A DNA stretch of 64,000 nt. Origin: Gordonia sediminis (lineage in GTDB: Bacteria > Actinomycetota > Actinomycetes > Mycobacteriales > Mycobacteriaceae). How positions within the stretch are numbered: the stretch's first letter is position 1; the number at the start of each line of letters is the position of its first letter. Shown in pieces: positions 32,781-41,725 of this stretch. The notes under the pieces are model-generated. The model worked only from the letters and a program-made list of their open reading frames with translations. It had not been told where the DNA came from and searched no databases. The stretch covers positions 992,001-1,056,000 of the forward strand of contig RZUM01000002.1 of the NCBI GenBank assembly GCA_004193205.1, read 5' to 3'. Both the position numbers and the translations under genes were made by a program.

Positions 32781-33473
32781 TCAGTAAGCCGACGAGTTGT
32801 CGACGTGGAAGTGGTAGAGCTCGCGGGCCGAGCCGTAGCGCGTGTACGTGCGTGGGTCGTCGTCGCCGAAGCCCGCCGCCTTCAACAGTCCGGCGAGTTC
32901 TTCGAGGTGCTCGTCGCGCATCGGCTTGGCGATGCAGTCGGCCCCGAGCGAGCCCACGTCGCCGCGGACGTAGATCCGCGTCTCGTAGATCGAATCACCC
33001 AGTCCGTCGGCAGCGTTGCCCCGGATGACCAGACGCCCGGCCTGCGCCATGAAGGCGCTGTTGTGGCCGACGTTGCCCCCGACGACGATGTCGACGCCCT
33101 TCATCGAGATGCCACAGCGGGCGGCAGCGTCACCCTCGACGACGAGCAGTCCGCCGTGGGCGGTCGCACCTGCGGACTGCGAGGCGTTGCCCTTGACGAC
33201 CACGGTGCCGCTCATCATGTTCTCCGCGACACCGGTGCCGGCGTTGCCGTTGATGATGACCTCGGCCTGCTGGTTCATCCCCGCTGCGTAGTAGCCGACG
33301 TGTCCGTCGACGGTGATCTTCACGGGGGCATTGACGCCTGCCGCGACGCTGTGCGCGCCGGACGGGTTCTCGATGAGGATCTCGCCGGAGATTTCCCCGT
33401 GCAGAGCGGAATTGACCTCCCGCAGCGGCATGGTGGCGAGATCGAACGTGTGATTGGGGTTCAGCGTGTCCAT
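32781..33473 (-). CDS. glxC: GlxC (GXGXG-domain subunit)
   Basis: 230 residues of the GXGXG beta-helix domain that forms the C-terminal part of glutamate synthase large subunits. The repeating G-x-x-G-x-x-G pattern is plain from ~40 to ~185 (for example VGYYAAGMNQQAEVIINGNA, GGNVGHNSAFMAQAGRLVIR). It is the structural subunit next to the amidotransferase GlxB and synthase GlxD, corresponding to MgsB of N-methylglutamate synthase. Its start overlaps the end of glxB by 13 bases. Confidence 0.9.
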   Translation of the reverse strand: MDTLNPNHTFDLATMPLREVNSALHGEISGEILIENPSGAHSVAAGVNAPVKITVDGHVGYYAAGMNQQAEVIINGNAGTGVAENMMSGTVVVKGNASQSAGATAHGGLLVVEGDAAARCGISMKGVDIVVGGNVGHNSAFMAQAGRLVIRGNAADGLGDSIYETRIYVRGDVGSLGADCIAKPMRDEHLEELAGLLKAAGFGDDDPRTYTRYGSARELYHFHVDNSSAY

Positions 33474-34366
33474 GCGTAGACCACCTCCGGCTCGGGTTCC
33501 CAGATACGGGCGTTCTCGACGCCGGGAAGGTGTGCCAGGGCGCGGTATTCGCTGGCCATGGCGACCCAGTCGTCGGTTTCGGCGATGACCGCCGGCTTAC
33601 AGGCGATGGCGTCACGCACCACCGCGAAGGAATCACGATTCGAGACGAGAAGGGTGTAGAAGCCGTCGAAGGTCGCGCACAGCTCTTTGAGCGCGGTCTC
33701 CACGTCCTTGCCCTGGGCGAGCTGGTGGGCGACGAACCGCGCACCCACCTCGGTGTCGTTCTGACTGTCGAATTCGACTCCGGCAGATCGCAGTTCACGA
33801 CGGATCGTCGCGTGGTTGGAGAACGATCCGTTGTGCACCAGGCACTGCTCGGGTCCGACTGCATACGGGTGACAGCCTGACGGGGTGACCGCAGATTCGG
33901 TCGCCATCCGGGTGTGGCCGACGCCCTGCCAACCGCTCGCACCCGACAAGCCCCAGCTCTGCACCAGGTCGCGCGGTGCGCCGACGCCCTTGAGGACGGC
34001 GAGATCCGCACCAAAGCCGGCGACGAGCGCGTCCGGGTAGACAGCCTTGGCCGCGGCGAGCAACTCCTCCGAGGTGACCTTCGCGGTCAACTGCAGGGTG
34101 TCGTCGACGAGCTGCACACCGACCTCGCTGCCGAGGGCTTCGCCGACGCCCGAAGCGGCAGCCCCGAGAGCCTCGGCACCGATACCGGTTTCGAGCAGCG
34201 AGACGCAGCCGTACCCGGCCGGCGACCAGGTCGGGTCACCGTAGACCGCGATGCCGGCGGAGTCGGCGCCGCGATCCTGCATCTCGCCCAGCATGCCGCC
34301 GAGCAGTTCCCCGAGCCGGGGATAGAGTTCGGGGTTGCGCAGGTGCAACCCGACAATTCCACACAT
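33461..34366 (-). CDS. glxB: GlxB (class II glutamine amidotransferase subunit)
   Basis: 301 residues beginning MCGIVGLH, so Cys2 becomes the N-terminal nucleophile after Met removal. Other class II amidotransferase marks are GVGHTRMATESAVTPSGCHPY (cited in part, ~155-170) and LVHNGSFSNHATIRREL (~178-194). It supplies ammonia from glutamine, or the amine from a gamma-glutamylamide in the MgsA form. Gene order glnT-glxB-glxC-glxD matches gmaS-mgsA-mgsB-mgsC of methylamine users. It starts 21 bases after the glnT stop. Confidence 0.9.
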   Translation of the reverse strand: MCGIVGLHLRNPELYPRLGELLGGMLGEMQDRGADSAGIAVYGDPTWSPAGYGCVSLLETGIGAEALGAAASGVGEALGSEVGVQLVDDTLQLTAKVTSEELLAAAKAVYPDALVAGFGADLAVLKGVGAPRDLVQSWGLSGASGWQGVGHTRMATESAVTPSGCHPYAVGPEQCLVHNGSFSNHATIRRELRSAGVEFDSQNDTEVGARFVAHQLAQGKDVETALKELCATFDGFYTLLVSNRDSFAVVRDAIACKPAVIAETDDWVAMASEYRALAHLPGVENARIWEPEPEVVYAWTR

Positions 34367-34387
34367 GAGTTCTGTTCCTGTTCTGAT

Positions 34388-35734
34388 CTAGAAAGCGGTC
34401 AGGTAACTGTCGATCTCCCACGGGGAGACCGCGGAGTGCCACGCGAAGAACTCTTCGCGCTTGAGGCGTGAGAAGTATTCGGAAACAGCGGCATTGCCGT
34501 CGGCCCATTCCGCAGGCAGCGCCGCGTCGAGCACCGCGGTGACCACCGCGTCGGCCTCGAGGGACTCGACGGCGTGCAGCAGGGTCAGCGGCAGCGAGTC
34601 GATGTGCTCGGGGCATCCGCCGATCGCGCCCGGGTCCAGGCTGCGCTTGATCCCGTCCAGCCCGGCGCCCAGGGCCGCGGCGATGGCGAGGTAGGGGTTC
34701 GCCGATCCGTCGCCGCCGCGCAGTTCGACGCGCTGGTCGTCGGGGATCCGGACGTAGTGGGTGCGGTCGTTGCCTCCGTAGGTGGGCCGGCGCGGCGCCC
34801 AGGACGCGCCCGACCGGGTCGCCGTGGCGCCGGTTCGCTTGTAGGAGTTGACCGTCGGCGCCATGAGTGCCTGCAGTGCGGTGGCGTGCTCGAGCACGCC
34901 GCCGACGAACGCGTAGGCGGTGGGCGACAGGCCGAGTCCGCGCTCATCCTCCTCGGGAGCGCCCGGGAAGACCGGGGCGCCGGCCGAGGTGAGCGACAGG
35001 TGCAGGTGCAGGCCCGAGCCGGTGCGCTCGGCGAACGGCTTGGGCATGAAGGTGGCGATCATGCCCCGCTCGGCGGCGATGGTGGACAGCAGGTAGCGCA
35101 GCGTGATGACCCGGTCGGCGGTGGTGAGCGCCTCGGCATACTTGAAGTTCTGCTCGAACTGACCGTTGCCGTCCTCGTGATCGTTGGCGTAGTTGCCCCA
35201 GCCGAGCTCGTTCATCGCCGTGGACACCTCGGTGAGATGCTCGTACATGCGGGTCAGGCCTCGCACGTCATAGCAGGGCTGATCCGAATCGTCGGCGTCG
35301 TCGGCGGTGACCAGCGAGCCGTTGGCGGCACGCTTGAGCAGGAAGTACTCCACCTCCGCACCCACCCACGGCTCAAAGCCGGCGTCGGCGGCCTGCGCGA
35401 TGAGCGACTTGAGGATGTTGCGCGGGGCGAACGGCCACGGCTTGCCCTCGACGTAGGGGTCGCAGTGCACGATCGCGAGCCCCTCCTTGATGAACGGGAT
35501 CGGGGTGAACGATGCCGGGTCCGGGATCGCGATCAGATCGGGGTCCTTGGGCTCCTGGCCGATGGCGCCCACCGCATAGCCGGCGAAACCGACTCCGTCG
35601 GTGGCGAGTTCGTCGACTGCCTCGACGGGCACGAGCTTGGCACACGGCTTGCCCCGGAGGTCGACGAACAGCGCCAGGATGAACTTCGTCCCCGAGGCCG
35701 CGCACAGGTCGGCAAGTTCGTTGCGATCGGTCAT
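34388..35734 (-). CDS. glnT: Type III glutamine synthetase (GlnT / gamma-glutamylmethylamide synthetase-like)
   Basis: 448 residues, a full glutamine synthetase catalytic fold: VGAEVEYFLLKR (~128), NDHEDGNGQFEQNF (~190), GSGLHLHLSLTS (~245), NSYKR (~303) and VELRGGDGSANPYLAIA (~342). The GlnT/GMAS group makes gamma-glutamylamides from glutamate, ATP and an amine such as methylamine. It leads the operon with glxB, glxC and glxD. The upstream gap holds a 17-bp palindrome shared with the N-demethylase operon and a candidate GlnR site. Whether the preferred amine is ammonia, methylamine or another amine cannot be settled from sequence alone. Confidence 0.85.
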   Translation of the reverse strand: MTDRNELADLCAASGTKFILALFVDLRGKPCAKLVPVEAVDELATDGVGFAGYAVGAIGQEPKDPDLIAIPDPASFTPIPFIKEGLAIVHCDPYVEGKPWPFAPRNILKSLIAQAADAGFEPWVGAEVEYFLLKRAANGSLVTADDADDSDQPCYDVRGLTRMYEHLTEVSTAMNELGWGNYANDHEDGNGQFEQNFKYAEALTTADRVITLRYLLSTIAAERGMIATFMPKPFAERTGSGLHLHLSLTSAGAPVFPGAPEEDERGLGLSPTAYAFVGGVLEHATALQALMAPTVNSYKRTGATATRSGASWAPRRPTYGGNDRTHYVRIPDDQRVELRGGDGSANPYLAIAAALGAGLDGIKRSLDPGAIGGCPEHIDSLPLTLLHAVESLEADAVVTAVLDAALPAEWADGNAAVSEYFSRLKREEFFAWHSAVSPWEIDSYLTAF

Positions 35735-35791
35735 GATGATTCTCCGTAGTGAGGGTGTCGAGATCCAGTATGTCTGCTGTTGGGAAACTTT

Positions 35792-35808
35792 GTCTACACC
35801 GAGTAGAC
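35792..35808. promoter_or_regulatory. Shared 17-bp palindrome, glnT promoter
   Basis: GTCTAC-ACCGA-GTAGAC lies 58 bases upstream of the glnT start. A second copy of the form GTCCAC-N5-GTAGAC, with the same spacing and flanking TTGTC..., lies at 50232-50248 in the promoter region of the N-demethylase operon. A common regulator is likely. Confidence 0.6.
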
Positions 35809-35817
35809 CTGTGGTTT

Positions 35818-35833
35818 ATTTCCAACCTGTTAC
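35818..35833 (-). promoter_or_regulatory. Candidate GlnR half-box
   Basis: On the coding strand of glnT this reads GTAAC-N6-GAAAT, close to one unit of the actinobacterial GlnR consensus GTnAC-N6-GAAAC. It lies 84 bases upstream of the glnT start. Only one unit is seen, so nitrogen control is a suggestion. Confidence 0.35.
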
Positions 35834-35897
35834 ATCGCCGTCAGCCCTGTGTGTCCATTGCTGTTCAGTGTCGGATCCGGGTGATCGAAGGCCGAAT

Positions 35898-36785
35898 TCA
35901 GTCGTCCACGCGTTGGGCGGCACGAAGGCACTCGACGAAACCCTCGGTAACCGGGTTCGACTCCTGCGCACTCCGCGCGATCAGCAGGGCCGTCGTCGGG
36001 GCTCCCTCGATCGGGCGAATGACGACGTCCGCCGGCCGGAATCGTGACACCGACGCCGGCAGGATCGATATCCCCACCCCCGCGGAGACCAGACCCACGA
36101 CGGTCTCGTGATGAATGGCCTCCTGAACCACGACCGGTTCGGCCCCGATGGTGGCGAACAGCGCCCAGATCTGCGCCACGTAGGCGGGCATGAGGTCATT
36201 GGGGAAGAGAATGAGCCGTTCATCGACGAGGTCGTCGACACCGATCGCGGCGCGTGCGGCAAGCGGATGTTCGACCGGCAGGACGGCAACCATCGGTTCC
36301 TCCAACAACGGTTCCACCACCAGACCGGGTTCGGCACCGCTGGATCGGATCAGGCCGACGTCGAGTGCGCCCGCCGCGAGCGCGTCGAGCTGTTCGCGGG
36401 TGGTCAGCGGCGACAGATCGACGCGCACCGCGGGATGGATCTCACGGAAGATCCGCAGACCGGGCGGCAGAACGGTACCGCTGGCCGAACTGACGAAACC
36501 GACGCGGATGCGGCCTCGCCGCCCCTCCGCGTGGTCGCGGGCCTCGACCACCGCATCTTCGAGTTCGTCCAGCAACCCGCCCACGCGGCCCGCGAAGACC
36601 TCGCCCGCCGCGGTCAATGCGACGCGACGCGTCGTCCGATCGAAGAGTCGCGCACCGACTTCGCGCTCGAGGTCCTTGATGTGTGCGGTGAGCGGCGGCT
36701 GTGAGATGTGCAGTCGGGCCGCGGCGCGGCCGAAGTGCAGTTCCTCGGCGAGCACACGAAAGTAGCGAAGGTGGCGTAGCTCCAT
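35898..36785 (-). CDS. LysR-type transcriptional regulator
   Basis: 295 residues from the ATG at 36785, where the LysR helix-turn-helix begins: MELRHLRYFRVLAEELHFGR then AAARLHISQPPLTAHIKDLE (positions 1-40). The effector domain follows (RIRVGFVSSASGTVLPPGL ~93). It belongs to the CatR/BenM-like branch by its HFGRAAARLHISQPPL wording. It is divergent from the hutD-like operon, with a TATTGG-N7-CCAATA dyad in the 114-base gap, and lies upstream of glnT on the same strand. Confidence 0.9.
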   Translation of the reverse strand: MELRHLRYFRVLAEELHFGRAAARLHISQPPLTAHIKDLEREVGARLFDRTTRRVALTAAGEVFAGRVGGLLDELEDAVVEARDHAEGRRGRIRVGFVSSASGTVLPPGLRIFREIHPAVRVDLSPLTTREQLDALAAGALDVGLIRSSGAEPGLVVEPLLEEPMVAVLPVEHPLAARAAIGVDDLVDERLILFPNDLMPAYVAQIWALFATIGAEPVVVQEAIHHETVVGLVSAGVGISILPASVSRFRPADVVIRPIEGAPTTALLIARSAQESNPVTEGFVECLRAAQRVDD

Positions 36786-36825
36786 GCGTTTATTTTCATC
36801 AGCAGAATAATCGCCGTCAAATGCG

Positions 36826-36844
36826 TATTGGAGTTTTGCCAATA
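36826..36844. promoter_or_regulatory. LysR-type dyad TATTGG-N7-CCAATA
   Basis: A perfect 6-bp inverted repeat in the gap between the LysR gene (start 36785) and the HutD gene (start 36900), in the usual place and size for a LysR recognition site. Confidence 0.5.
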
Positions 36845-36899
36845 ACCGACGTCTACTGAAGATCAGCTCACCGAACAGCTCACCGAACGGATCACCGAC

Positions 36900-37526
36900 A
36901 TGACGATCGATCACGCGCCACCACCGCACTGCGCGGCGCGCGCAACCGGCCGGGTCGTGCCGATCGCGACCCTGCACCCGACGCCGTGGCGCAACGGCGG
37001 CGGGATGACCCGACGCATCGCCACCGGCGGCGCCGACGGGTCCGACCCGGACTGGACCCTCAGCCTCGCCGACATCGAGACCGCCTGCCAGTTCTCGACA
37101 TTCCCCGGACTCGCGAGGACGGCCGTCGTGGTCGGCGACGATCCGGTCGACCTGACCGTCAACGGCGCGACCCGTACCCTCGCACTGCTCGATCGGATCA
37201 GCTTCACCGGCGACCACGACGTGCGCGCCGCACCCACCCGCTCGGCGACGCGCCTGCTCAACTTGATGACCCGCTCGGGTGTGTGGGACGGGGCACTGAG
37301 CCTGCGCCACCTCCGCGGGACCTTCACCCTCGACGCCGACGACGTGGTCGCCCATATGGTGCTCGCCGGTTCCCTGATCGTCGGCGACGACGAGCTACGT
37401 CGTTGGGACACAATCCTTCTGGCCGACGAACCGATCGAGGTCACCGGCGCGGCCACCGTCGCCGCCGTACACATCCGCCCATCGACCACACCCACGACTC
37501 CGGCATCCGAGGAGGACTCCGAGTGA
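36900..37526 (+). CDS. HutD/Ves family protein
   Basis: 208 residues of the HutD cupin-like family: TPWRNGGGMTRRIA (~28-41), WTLSLADIETACQFSTFPGLAR (cited in part, ~54-70), LLDRISFTGD and LLNLMTR. HutD proteins accompany histidine-use operons and are thought to limit or sense intermediates; they have no firm enzymatic role. No other hut gene is visible here. The gene overlaps the downstream carbamoylase-like gene by four bases, so this HutD seems recruited to an amine or N-carbamoyl pathway. Confidence 0.8.
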   Translation: MTIDHAPPPHCAARATGRVVPIATLHPTPWRNGGGMTRRIATGGADGSDPDWTLSLADIETACQFSTFPGLARTAVVVGDDPVDLTVNGATRTLALLDRISFTGDHDVRAAPTRSATRLLNLMTRSGVWDGALSLRHLRGTFTLDADDVVAHMVLAGSLIVGDDELRRWDTILLADEPIEVTGAATVAAVHIRPSTTPTTPASEEDSE

Positions 37527-38773
37527 CCGAATCCCTCACCCACACGACCACGGTGAGCCGACTGCTCGCCGAGATCGCCGAAATCGGAACCGACACCGCG
37601 CGTGGCGGTTACAGCCGGCCCCTCTACTCGTCGGCGGAACTGGAACTGCGCGAATGGTTCGTCGCCGCGGCACGGCAACGGTCTCTCGACGTCGAGACCG
37701 ACCGCAACGGCATCATCTGGGCCTGGTGGAATCCGTCCGGCCTACCGCTGACGGATGCGGTGGTCACCGGCAGTCACCTCGACTCGGTGCCCGGTGGTGG
37801 CGCATTCGACGGCCCGCTCGGGGTCGCGTCCGCACTGGTCGCCATCGACGCACTCCAGGCTGCCGACCTGCAACCCACCCGCCCGCTCGCCCTGGCCGTC
37901 TTCCCCGAAGAGGAGGGCTCCCGATACGGACTCGCCTGCCTCGGTTCGCAATTGATGACCGGCGCGGTGACCCCGGAACGCGCCGCCGCCCTCGTCGACG
38001 CCGACGGCACGACGTTCGCCGACCTCGCGGAACGAAACGGACTCGACCCGCGCCACCTCGGCCGCGACGACGAACGGCTTTCCCAGATCGGCTGTTTCGT
38101 CGAACTGCATGTCGAGCAGGGCCGCGGACTCATCGATCAGGGACGTGCCGTCGCAATCGGTTCGTCGATCCTCGGGCACGGGCGGTGGCGTCTCTCGTTC
38201 GGCGGGCAGGGCAACCACGCGGGCACGACCCTGATGACCGATCGCCGCGACCCCATGCTCGCCGCGGCCGCCACCGTCCTCGACGTGCGCCGCCTCGGCC
38301 GCGGCGTCGAGGGTGCGCGCGCCACGGTCGGCAAACTCGATCCGGTACCCGGCGGAAGCAACGTGATCGCCTCACGGGTCGACGTCTGGCTCGACGTCCG
38401 GCACGCCGACGACGCGGTGGTCGCGGCGCTGGTGACCGACATCGCCGCCGCCGCCCGCGAACATGCTGCGGCCGAAGGATGTTCGGTGACCCTGACGGAG
38501 GCGTCGATGAGTCCGCGCGTCGACTTCCATCCGGGTCTGCGTGGCCGACTGTCCGCGATTCTCCCCGACGCCCCCATCCTCCCCACGGGCGCGGGCCACG
38601 ACGCCGGAGTGCTCAAAGAGGAGATCCCCACCGCAATGCTGTTCGTCCGCAACCCGACCGGGGTCTCCCACTCCCCGGAGGAGTACGTCGAGGACCCCGA
38701 CGCCGATGCCGGCGGGGAGGCACTCGCCACTGTGCTGACCGATCTGATCACCCGGCCCGTCGACGCCGACTGA
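37523..38773 (+). CDS. M20-family N-carbamoyl amino acid hydrolase / allantoate amidohydrolase-like
   Basis: 416 residues from GTG 37523, which overlaps the hutD stop and follows GGAGG. Di-metal site motifs are GSHLDSVPGGGAFDG (~81-95), FPEEEGSRYG (~125), ELHVEQG (~195) and GHDAGVL near 360. The family removes ureido or formimino groups, as in N-carbamoyl-L-amino acid hydrolase and allantoate amidohydrolase. With the sarcosine-oxidase-like gene that follows, N-carbamoyl-sarcosine or a similar N-methyl amino acid is a possible substrate (inference). Confidence 0.82.
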   Translation: MTESLTHTTTVSRLLAEIAEIGTDTARGGYSRPLYSSAELELREWFVAAARQRSLDVETDRNGIIWAWWNPSGLPLTDAVVTGSHLDSVPGGGAFDGPLGVASALVAIDALQAADLQPTRPLALAVFPEEEGSRYGLACLGSQLMTGAVTPERAAALVDADGTTFADLAERNGLDPRHLGRDDERLSQIGCFVELHVEQGRGLIDQGRAVAIGSSILGHGRWRLSFGGQGNHAGTTLMTDRRDPMLAAAATVLDVRRLGRGVEGARATVGKLDPVPGGSNVIASRVDVWLDVRHADDAVVAALVTDIAAAAREHAAAEGCSVTLTEASMSPRVDFHPGLRGRLSAILPDAPILPTGAGHDAGVLKEEIPTAMLFVRNPTGVSHSPEEYVEDPDADAGGEALATVLTDLITRPVDAD

Positions 38774-38819
38774 GCCGTCCACTTTCCCACATCCGCAGAC
38801 CCACCGAAAGAGACACACC

Positions 38820-40013
38820 ATGACCTCCACAACCACCCGTTTCCTCATCGTCGGCGGCGGCCTCGAAGGACTGGCGATCGCCTGGTCCCTGGCCGACCAG
38901 GGTGCGACCGACGTCCTCGTCGTCGAACGCGACACGCTGTGCTCCGGGATGACCGGCAAGTCCAGCGGTGTCGTCCGCTGCCACTACGGCAATCCGTCGC
39001 TGGCCGCCATGTCGTGGTACGGCGTCGACATCTTCACCCGGGCCACCGAATTGTTCGGCGACGACATGGCTTTCCAACAGTGCGGCTACGTCGTCGGTGT
39101 CGGCGAGAACAACATCGAACCGCTGGCGGCCAACGTCGCAATGATGCAGGGCCTCGGCATCGAGGTTGATTACATTGGTCACGACAAGATGGCCGAACTC
39201 TGGCCCGGGATGCACCTCGACGATTTCGCGGCCTTCGCCTATGAACCCCTCGGTGGCCGTGGCGAGGCGTATATGGCGGGCATGGCGTTTGCCGCGGCCG
39301 CCCGCAAACTCGGGGTGAAGATCCGGCAGTCGACACCGGTCACCACGCTGCTGCAGAACGATGCCGGACGCGTCATCGGCGCGCAGCTGGCAAACGGCGA
39401 CACCATCCACGCCGACTCGGTGATCGTCGCGGCGGGCCCGTGGACACCGGCGCTGACCGAAGGCGTCGGGGTCCCGGTCGACGTTCGCGCCCAGCGCGCC
39501 CAGCTCGTGCTCGTCGACCAGGGTGAGCCGACGCCGGTGGTGCCGGTGCTGTCGGACCTCGCCGGACTGTCCTACATCTGCCGGGAACCCAACGGCGAGT
39601 TGTTGATCGGCAACTCCGACCACTCCGCGCCGCAGTACATCGACCCGGACGACTACGTCAACCGCGCCGACGAGAGCACCATCGACAAGATCATCATGAA
39701 GGCCGGGCATCGCCTGCCCGACATGCCCGATCCGCGCATCACCAGTAGCTACGTCGGTGCCTACGACGTGACCCCGGACTACAACCCGATCATCGGCCCC
39801 GCGCCCGTCGACGGGCTGTTCCTGGCCACCGGCTTCTCCGGCCACGGATTCAAGATCTCGCCCGCCGTCGGCAAGCTCGTCGCCGATCTGTTACTCACCG
39901 GGACGACGACCCTCAAGAACGTCGATCCGCACGACTTCCGGTACTCGCGGTTCGCGGAGAACGATCTCCTGCTGAGCCTGCACCCGTACGAAGGGGCCGG
40001 CGAGATGCGTTGA
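38820..40013 (+). CDS. FAD-dependent oxidoreductase (sarcosine oxidase beta / DAO family)
   Basis: 397 residues. The dinucleotide site FLIVGGGLEGLAIAWSLA begins at residue ~8, with VVERDTLCSGMTGKSSG (~34-50) as the flavin-linked loop, VIVAAGPWTP (~205) and the C-terminal FLATGFSGHGFKISPAVGKL (~325-345). This wording is typical of the DAO family that includes sarcosine oxidase beta, dimethylglycine oxidase and related N-demethylating or amine-oxidising flavoproteins. It follows the carbamoylase-like gene after 46 bases. It could remove an N-methyl group; the exact amine is unknown. Confidence 0.85.
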   Translation: MTSTTTRFLIVGGGLEGLAIAWSLADQGATDVLVVERDTLCSGMTGKSSGVVRCHYGNPSLAAMSWYGVDIFTRATELFGDDMAFQQCGYVVGVGENNIEPLAANVAMMQGLGIEVDYIGHDKMAELWPGMHLDDFAAFAYEPLGGRGEAYMAGMAFAAAARKLGVKIRQSTPVTTLLQNDAGRVIGAQLANGDTIHADSVIVAAGPWTPALTEGVGVPVDVRAQRAQLVLVDQGEPTPVVPVLSDLAGLSYICREPNGELLIGNSDHSAPQYIDPDDYVNRADESTIDKIIMKAGHRLPDMPDPRITSSYVGAYDVTPDYNPIIGPAPVDGLFLATGFSGHGFKISPAVGKLVADLLLTGTTTLKNVDPHDFRYSRFAENDLLLSLHPYEGAGEMR

Positions 40014-40042
40014 GAAACCGGGACTACCAATCCAACTGCGGA

Positions 40043-40642
40043 TCAGCGTGATTCATCCCGATCGGCCGACCGGCGGGCGCCGTCCAAGAGCGCACGGAGA
40101 TGCGCCAGCGACCGCTCGGTCTGCTGCGCATCACCGTGAGTGATCTGGTTGAACACCAACCCCTCGGCGGCGACGTAGATCAGATGCGTGAAGTCGCGAT
40201 CGGGACTCAATCCGGCGATGACCAACTCGGTATGAATCGCTTCGATGTAGGCGTCGTAGATCATGGCGACGTGCGGTCGTAACTCCGGGCGACGTCGCGA
40301 TTCGAGGATGACCTCGAACTGAAAGGCTTCTCCGGCGTCTTTCGTCGTCGCCAACGACGCGAGGCCGGCGAACAGCGCGTCGAGGTCGCCGGTACCCGGA
40401 CGTGTGGTCACCGAGTCGACGCTCAACGTCATCGACCGCTTGAGTGCGGCTTCGATCAGGGCATCCAACGATCCGAAGTGATGGGCAACCAGCGTGTGGC
40501 CCACTCCTGCCTCACGCGCGACAGCCCGATAGGTCAAGCGCCGCAGGCCGACATCCGCGACGACGCGGACCGTCGCGTCGAGAAGCGCGTCACGACCCTC
40601 GCCGTAGCGGCGGCGCTCCGCGAACGCTGGTGATGTCGACAC
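40043..40642 (-). CDS. TetR-family transcriptional regulator
   Basis: 199 residues with a TetR helix-turn-helix at ~18-62 (ALLDATVRVVADVGLRRLTYRAVAREAGVG cited in part, then HTLVAHHFGSLDALI). The C-terminal ligand domain is helical and unassigned. It is divergent from the MoaF-APC permease pair, and the 191-base gap contains two tandem near-palindromes that are probably its operators. Confidence 0.9.
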   Translation of the reverse strand: MSTSPAFAERRRYGEGRDALLDATVRVVADVGLRRLTYRAVAREAGVGHTLVAHHFGSLDALIEAALKRSMTLSVDSVTTRPGTGDLDALFAGLASLATTKDAGEAFQFEVILESRRRPELRPHVAMIYDAYIEAIHTELVIAGLSPDRDFTHLIYVAAEGLVFNQITHGDAQQTERSLAHLRALLDGARRSADRDESR

Positions 40643-40748
40643 CGTCAGACTCCCTCCGACAAGACACCGATGTTACCCCGCGTAAATCATCGGCCCGCCT
40701 CTTGACTGACTCCGCTCGGTGATGCATGCTTCGTGTCACGGCTCACAA

Positions 40749-40781
40749 TCGACCATTTGTTCAATTGACCATTTGTTCAGA
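40749..40781. promoter_or_regulatory. Tandem TetR operator candidates
   Basis: Two copies of GACCATTTGTTCA (40751-40763 and 40767-40779) are spaced 16 bases apart. Each lies in a near-palindrome of the form TTGA-N8-TCAA, the second being TTGACCATTTGTTCAG. They lie about 55 bases upstream of the MoaF gene and 107 bases from the TetR start. Confidence 0.6.
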
Positions 40782-40833
40782 TTGTCTGGCAGAAGTACTG
40801 CCGGCCGGAGATCACGCGACTGAAGGAGATCCC

Positions 40834-41676
40834 ATGACCACCTCCGCTCCCACCTTCAGCTGGGACAAGGACCAGTGGGCGTCGCTCACCGAGATGGCCG
40901 ACGGATTCGACGAGTACCGGCCCGCCTACAGCAAGGCCCTGTCGGGCCACACCCTGGTTGTCGACGCCTCGTTCGACGACACCTCGGAGGCGGTCGTGAT
41001 CGCGCACGCCTTCTCTGACGACGTGCTGGCATGGACGTTCGCCGTCGATGGCGCCGCCACGGAATCGGGCGAGGACGAGACCTACGAACTGTTCGAGATG
41101 CAACCCGGCCTGTTCTATCTGCACTACCGACGAGCCTCGGCGAACCACCCGACGATTGTCAGCGCGGCGATCGACACCACCGCCGGCGTGATCACCGGAG
41201 CGATCGGCGAACTCGGTCTGGGTCCGAATCCGCACCTGGCGCGGCAGCGCTGGTTTCGTGGCCGCATCCGGGGGACGCACGCGTCATCGCGACTCCACGA
41301 GCCGACCGACGAATTGCTCGGACGTCGCATCCGCTACGCCTACAGCAGCGACGACATCTACGACCATGTCTATCTCAACAACAGCCTGTTCACCTGGTTG
41401 TGTTTGGGCGGTGCGGAGATCGGTGTCGGAGACACGGATGCGTGCACCTACTGGAAGCTGCGCGAGAACACCTATCTCTTCTCGTGGCTGGAGAAGAATG
41501 TCGGCGTCGAGGGCATGGTGCTGATCGACCTCACCGCGCATCGCACCGTCGGCATCCAGTTCGGCCTCGATCAACAATCCGGCGACCTGGTGAACATCAC
41601 CATGGGTTCCTATGCGCACGAGTTCCCGCGCGCAGCAGGTGTCGACCTGGTGCGTCCCGGGCCACCGTCCGCCTGA
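40834..41676 (+). CDS. MoaF family protein
   Basis: 280 residues from the ATG at 40834 (GAAGGAG seven bases upstream). It consists of two lipocalin-like halves as in the MoaF family: N-terminal LSGHTLVVDASFDD, AWTFAVDG and YELFEMQPGLFYLHY (~75-110), and C-terminal LLGRRIRYAYSSDDIYDHVYLN (cited in part), TYWKLRENTYLFSW and NITMGSYAHEF. MoaF was named for a monoamine-regulated gene and its biochemical role is not established; proteins with MoaF-like domains also occur in aromatic and ligninolytic pathways. It is followed by an APC permease after 49 bases. Confidence 0.8.
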   Translation: MTTSAPTFSWDKDQWASLTEMADGFDEYRPAYSKALSGHTLVVDASFDDTSEAVVIAHAFSDDVLAWTFAVDGAATESGEDETYELFEMQPGLFYLHYRRASANHPTIVSAAIDTTAGVITGAIGELGLGPNPHLARQRWFRGRIRGTHASSRLHEPTDELLGRRIRYAYSSDDIYDHVYLNNSLFTWLCLGGAEIGVGDTDACTYWKLRENTYLFSWLEKNVGVEGMVLIDLTAHRTVGIQFGLDQQSGDLVNITMGSYAHEFPRAAGVDLVRPGPPSA

Positions 41677-41725
41677 CCGCGCCTCAACCGTTCAACTGGC
41701 CCTCTCGCCTCAACCGGAGTTCGCA

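Noticed and set aside
31085-35734. Ordinary NADPH glutamate synthase (gltBD)
   Set aside because: The domains are split over three genes, no GltD small subunit is present and a type III glutamine synthetase leads the operon, which is the Glx/Mgs arrangement.
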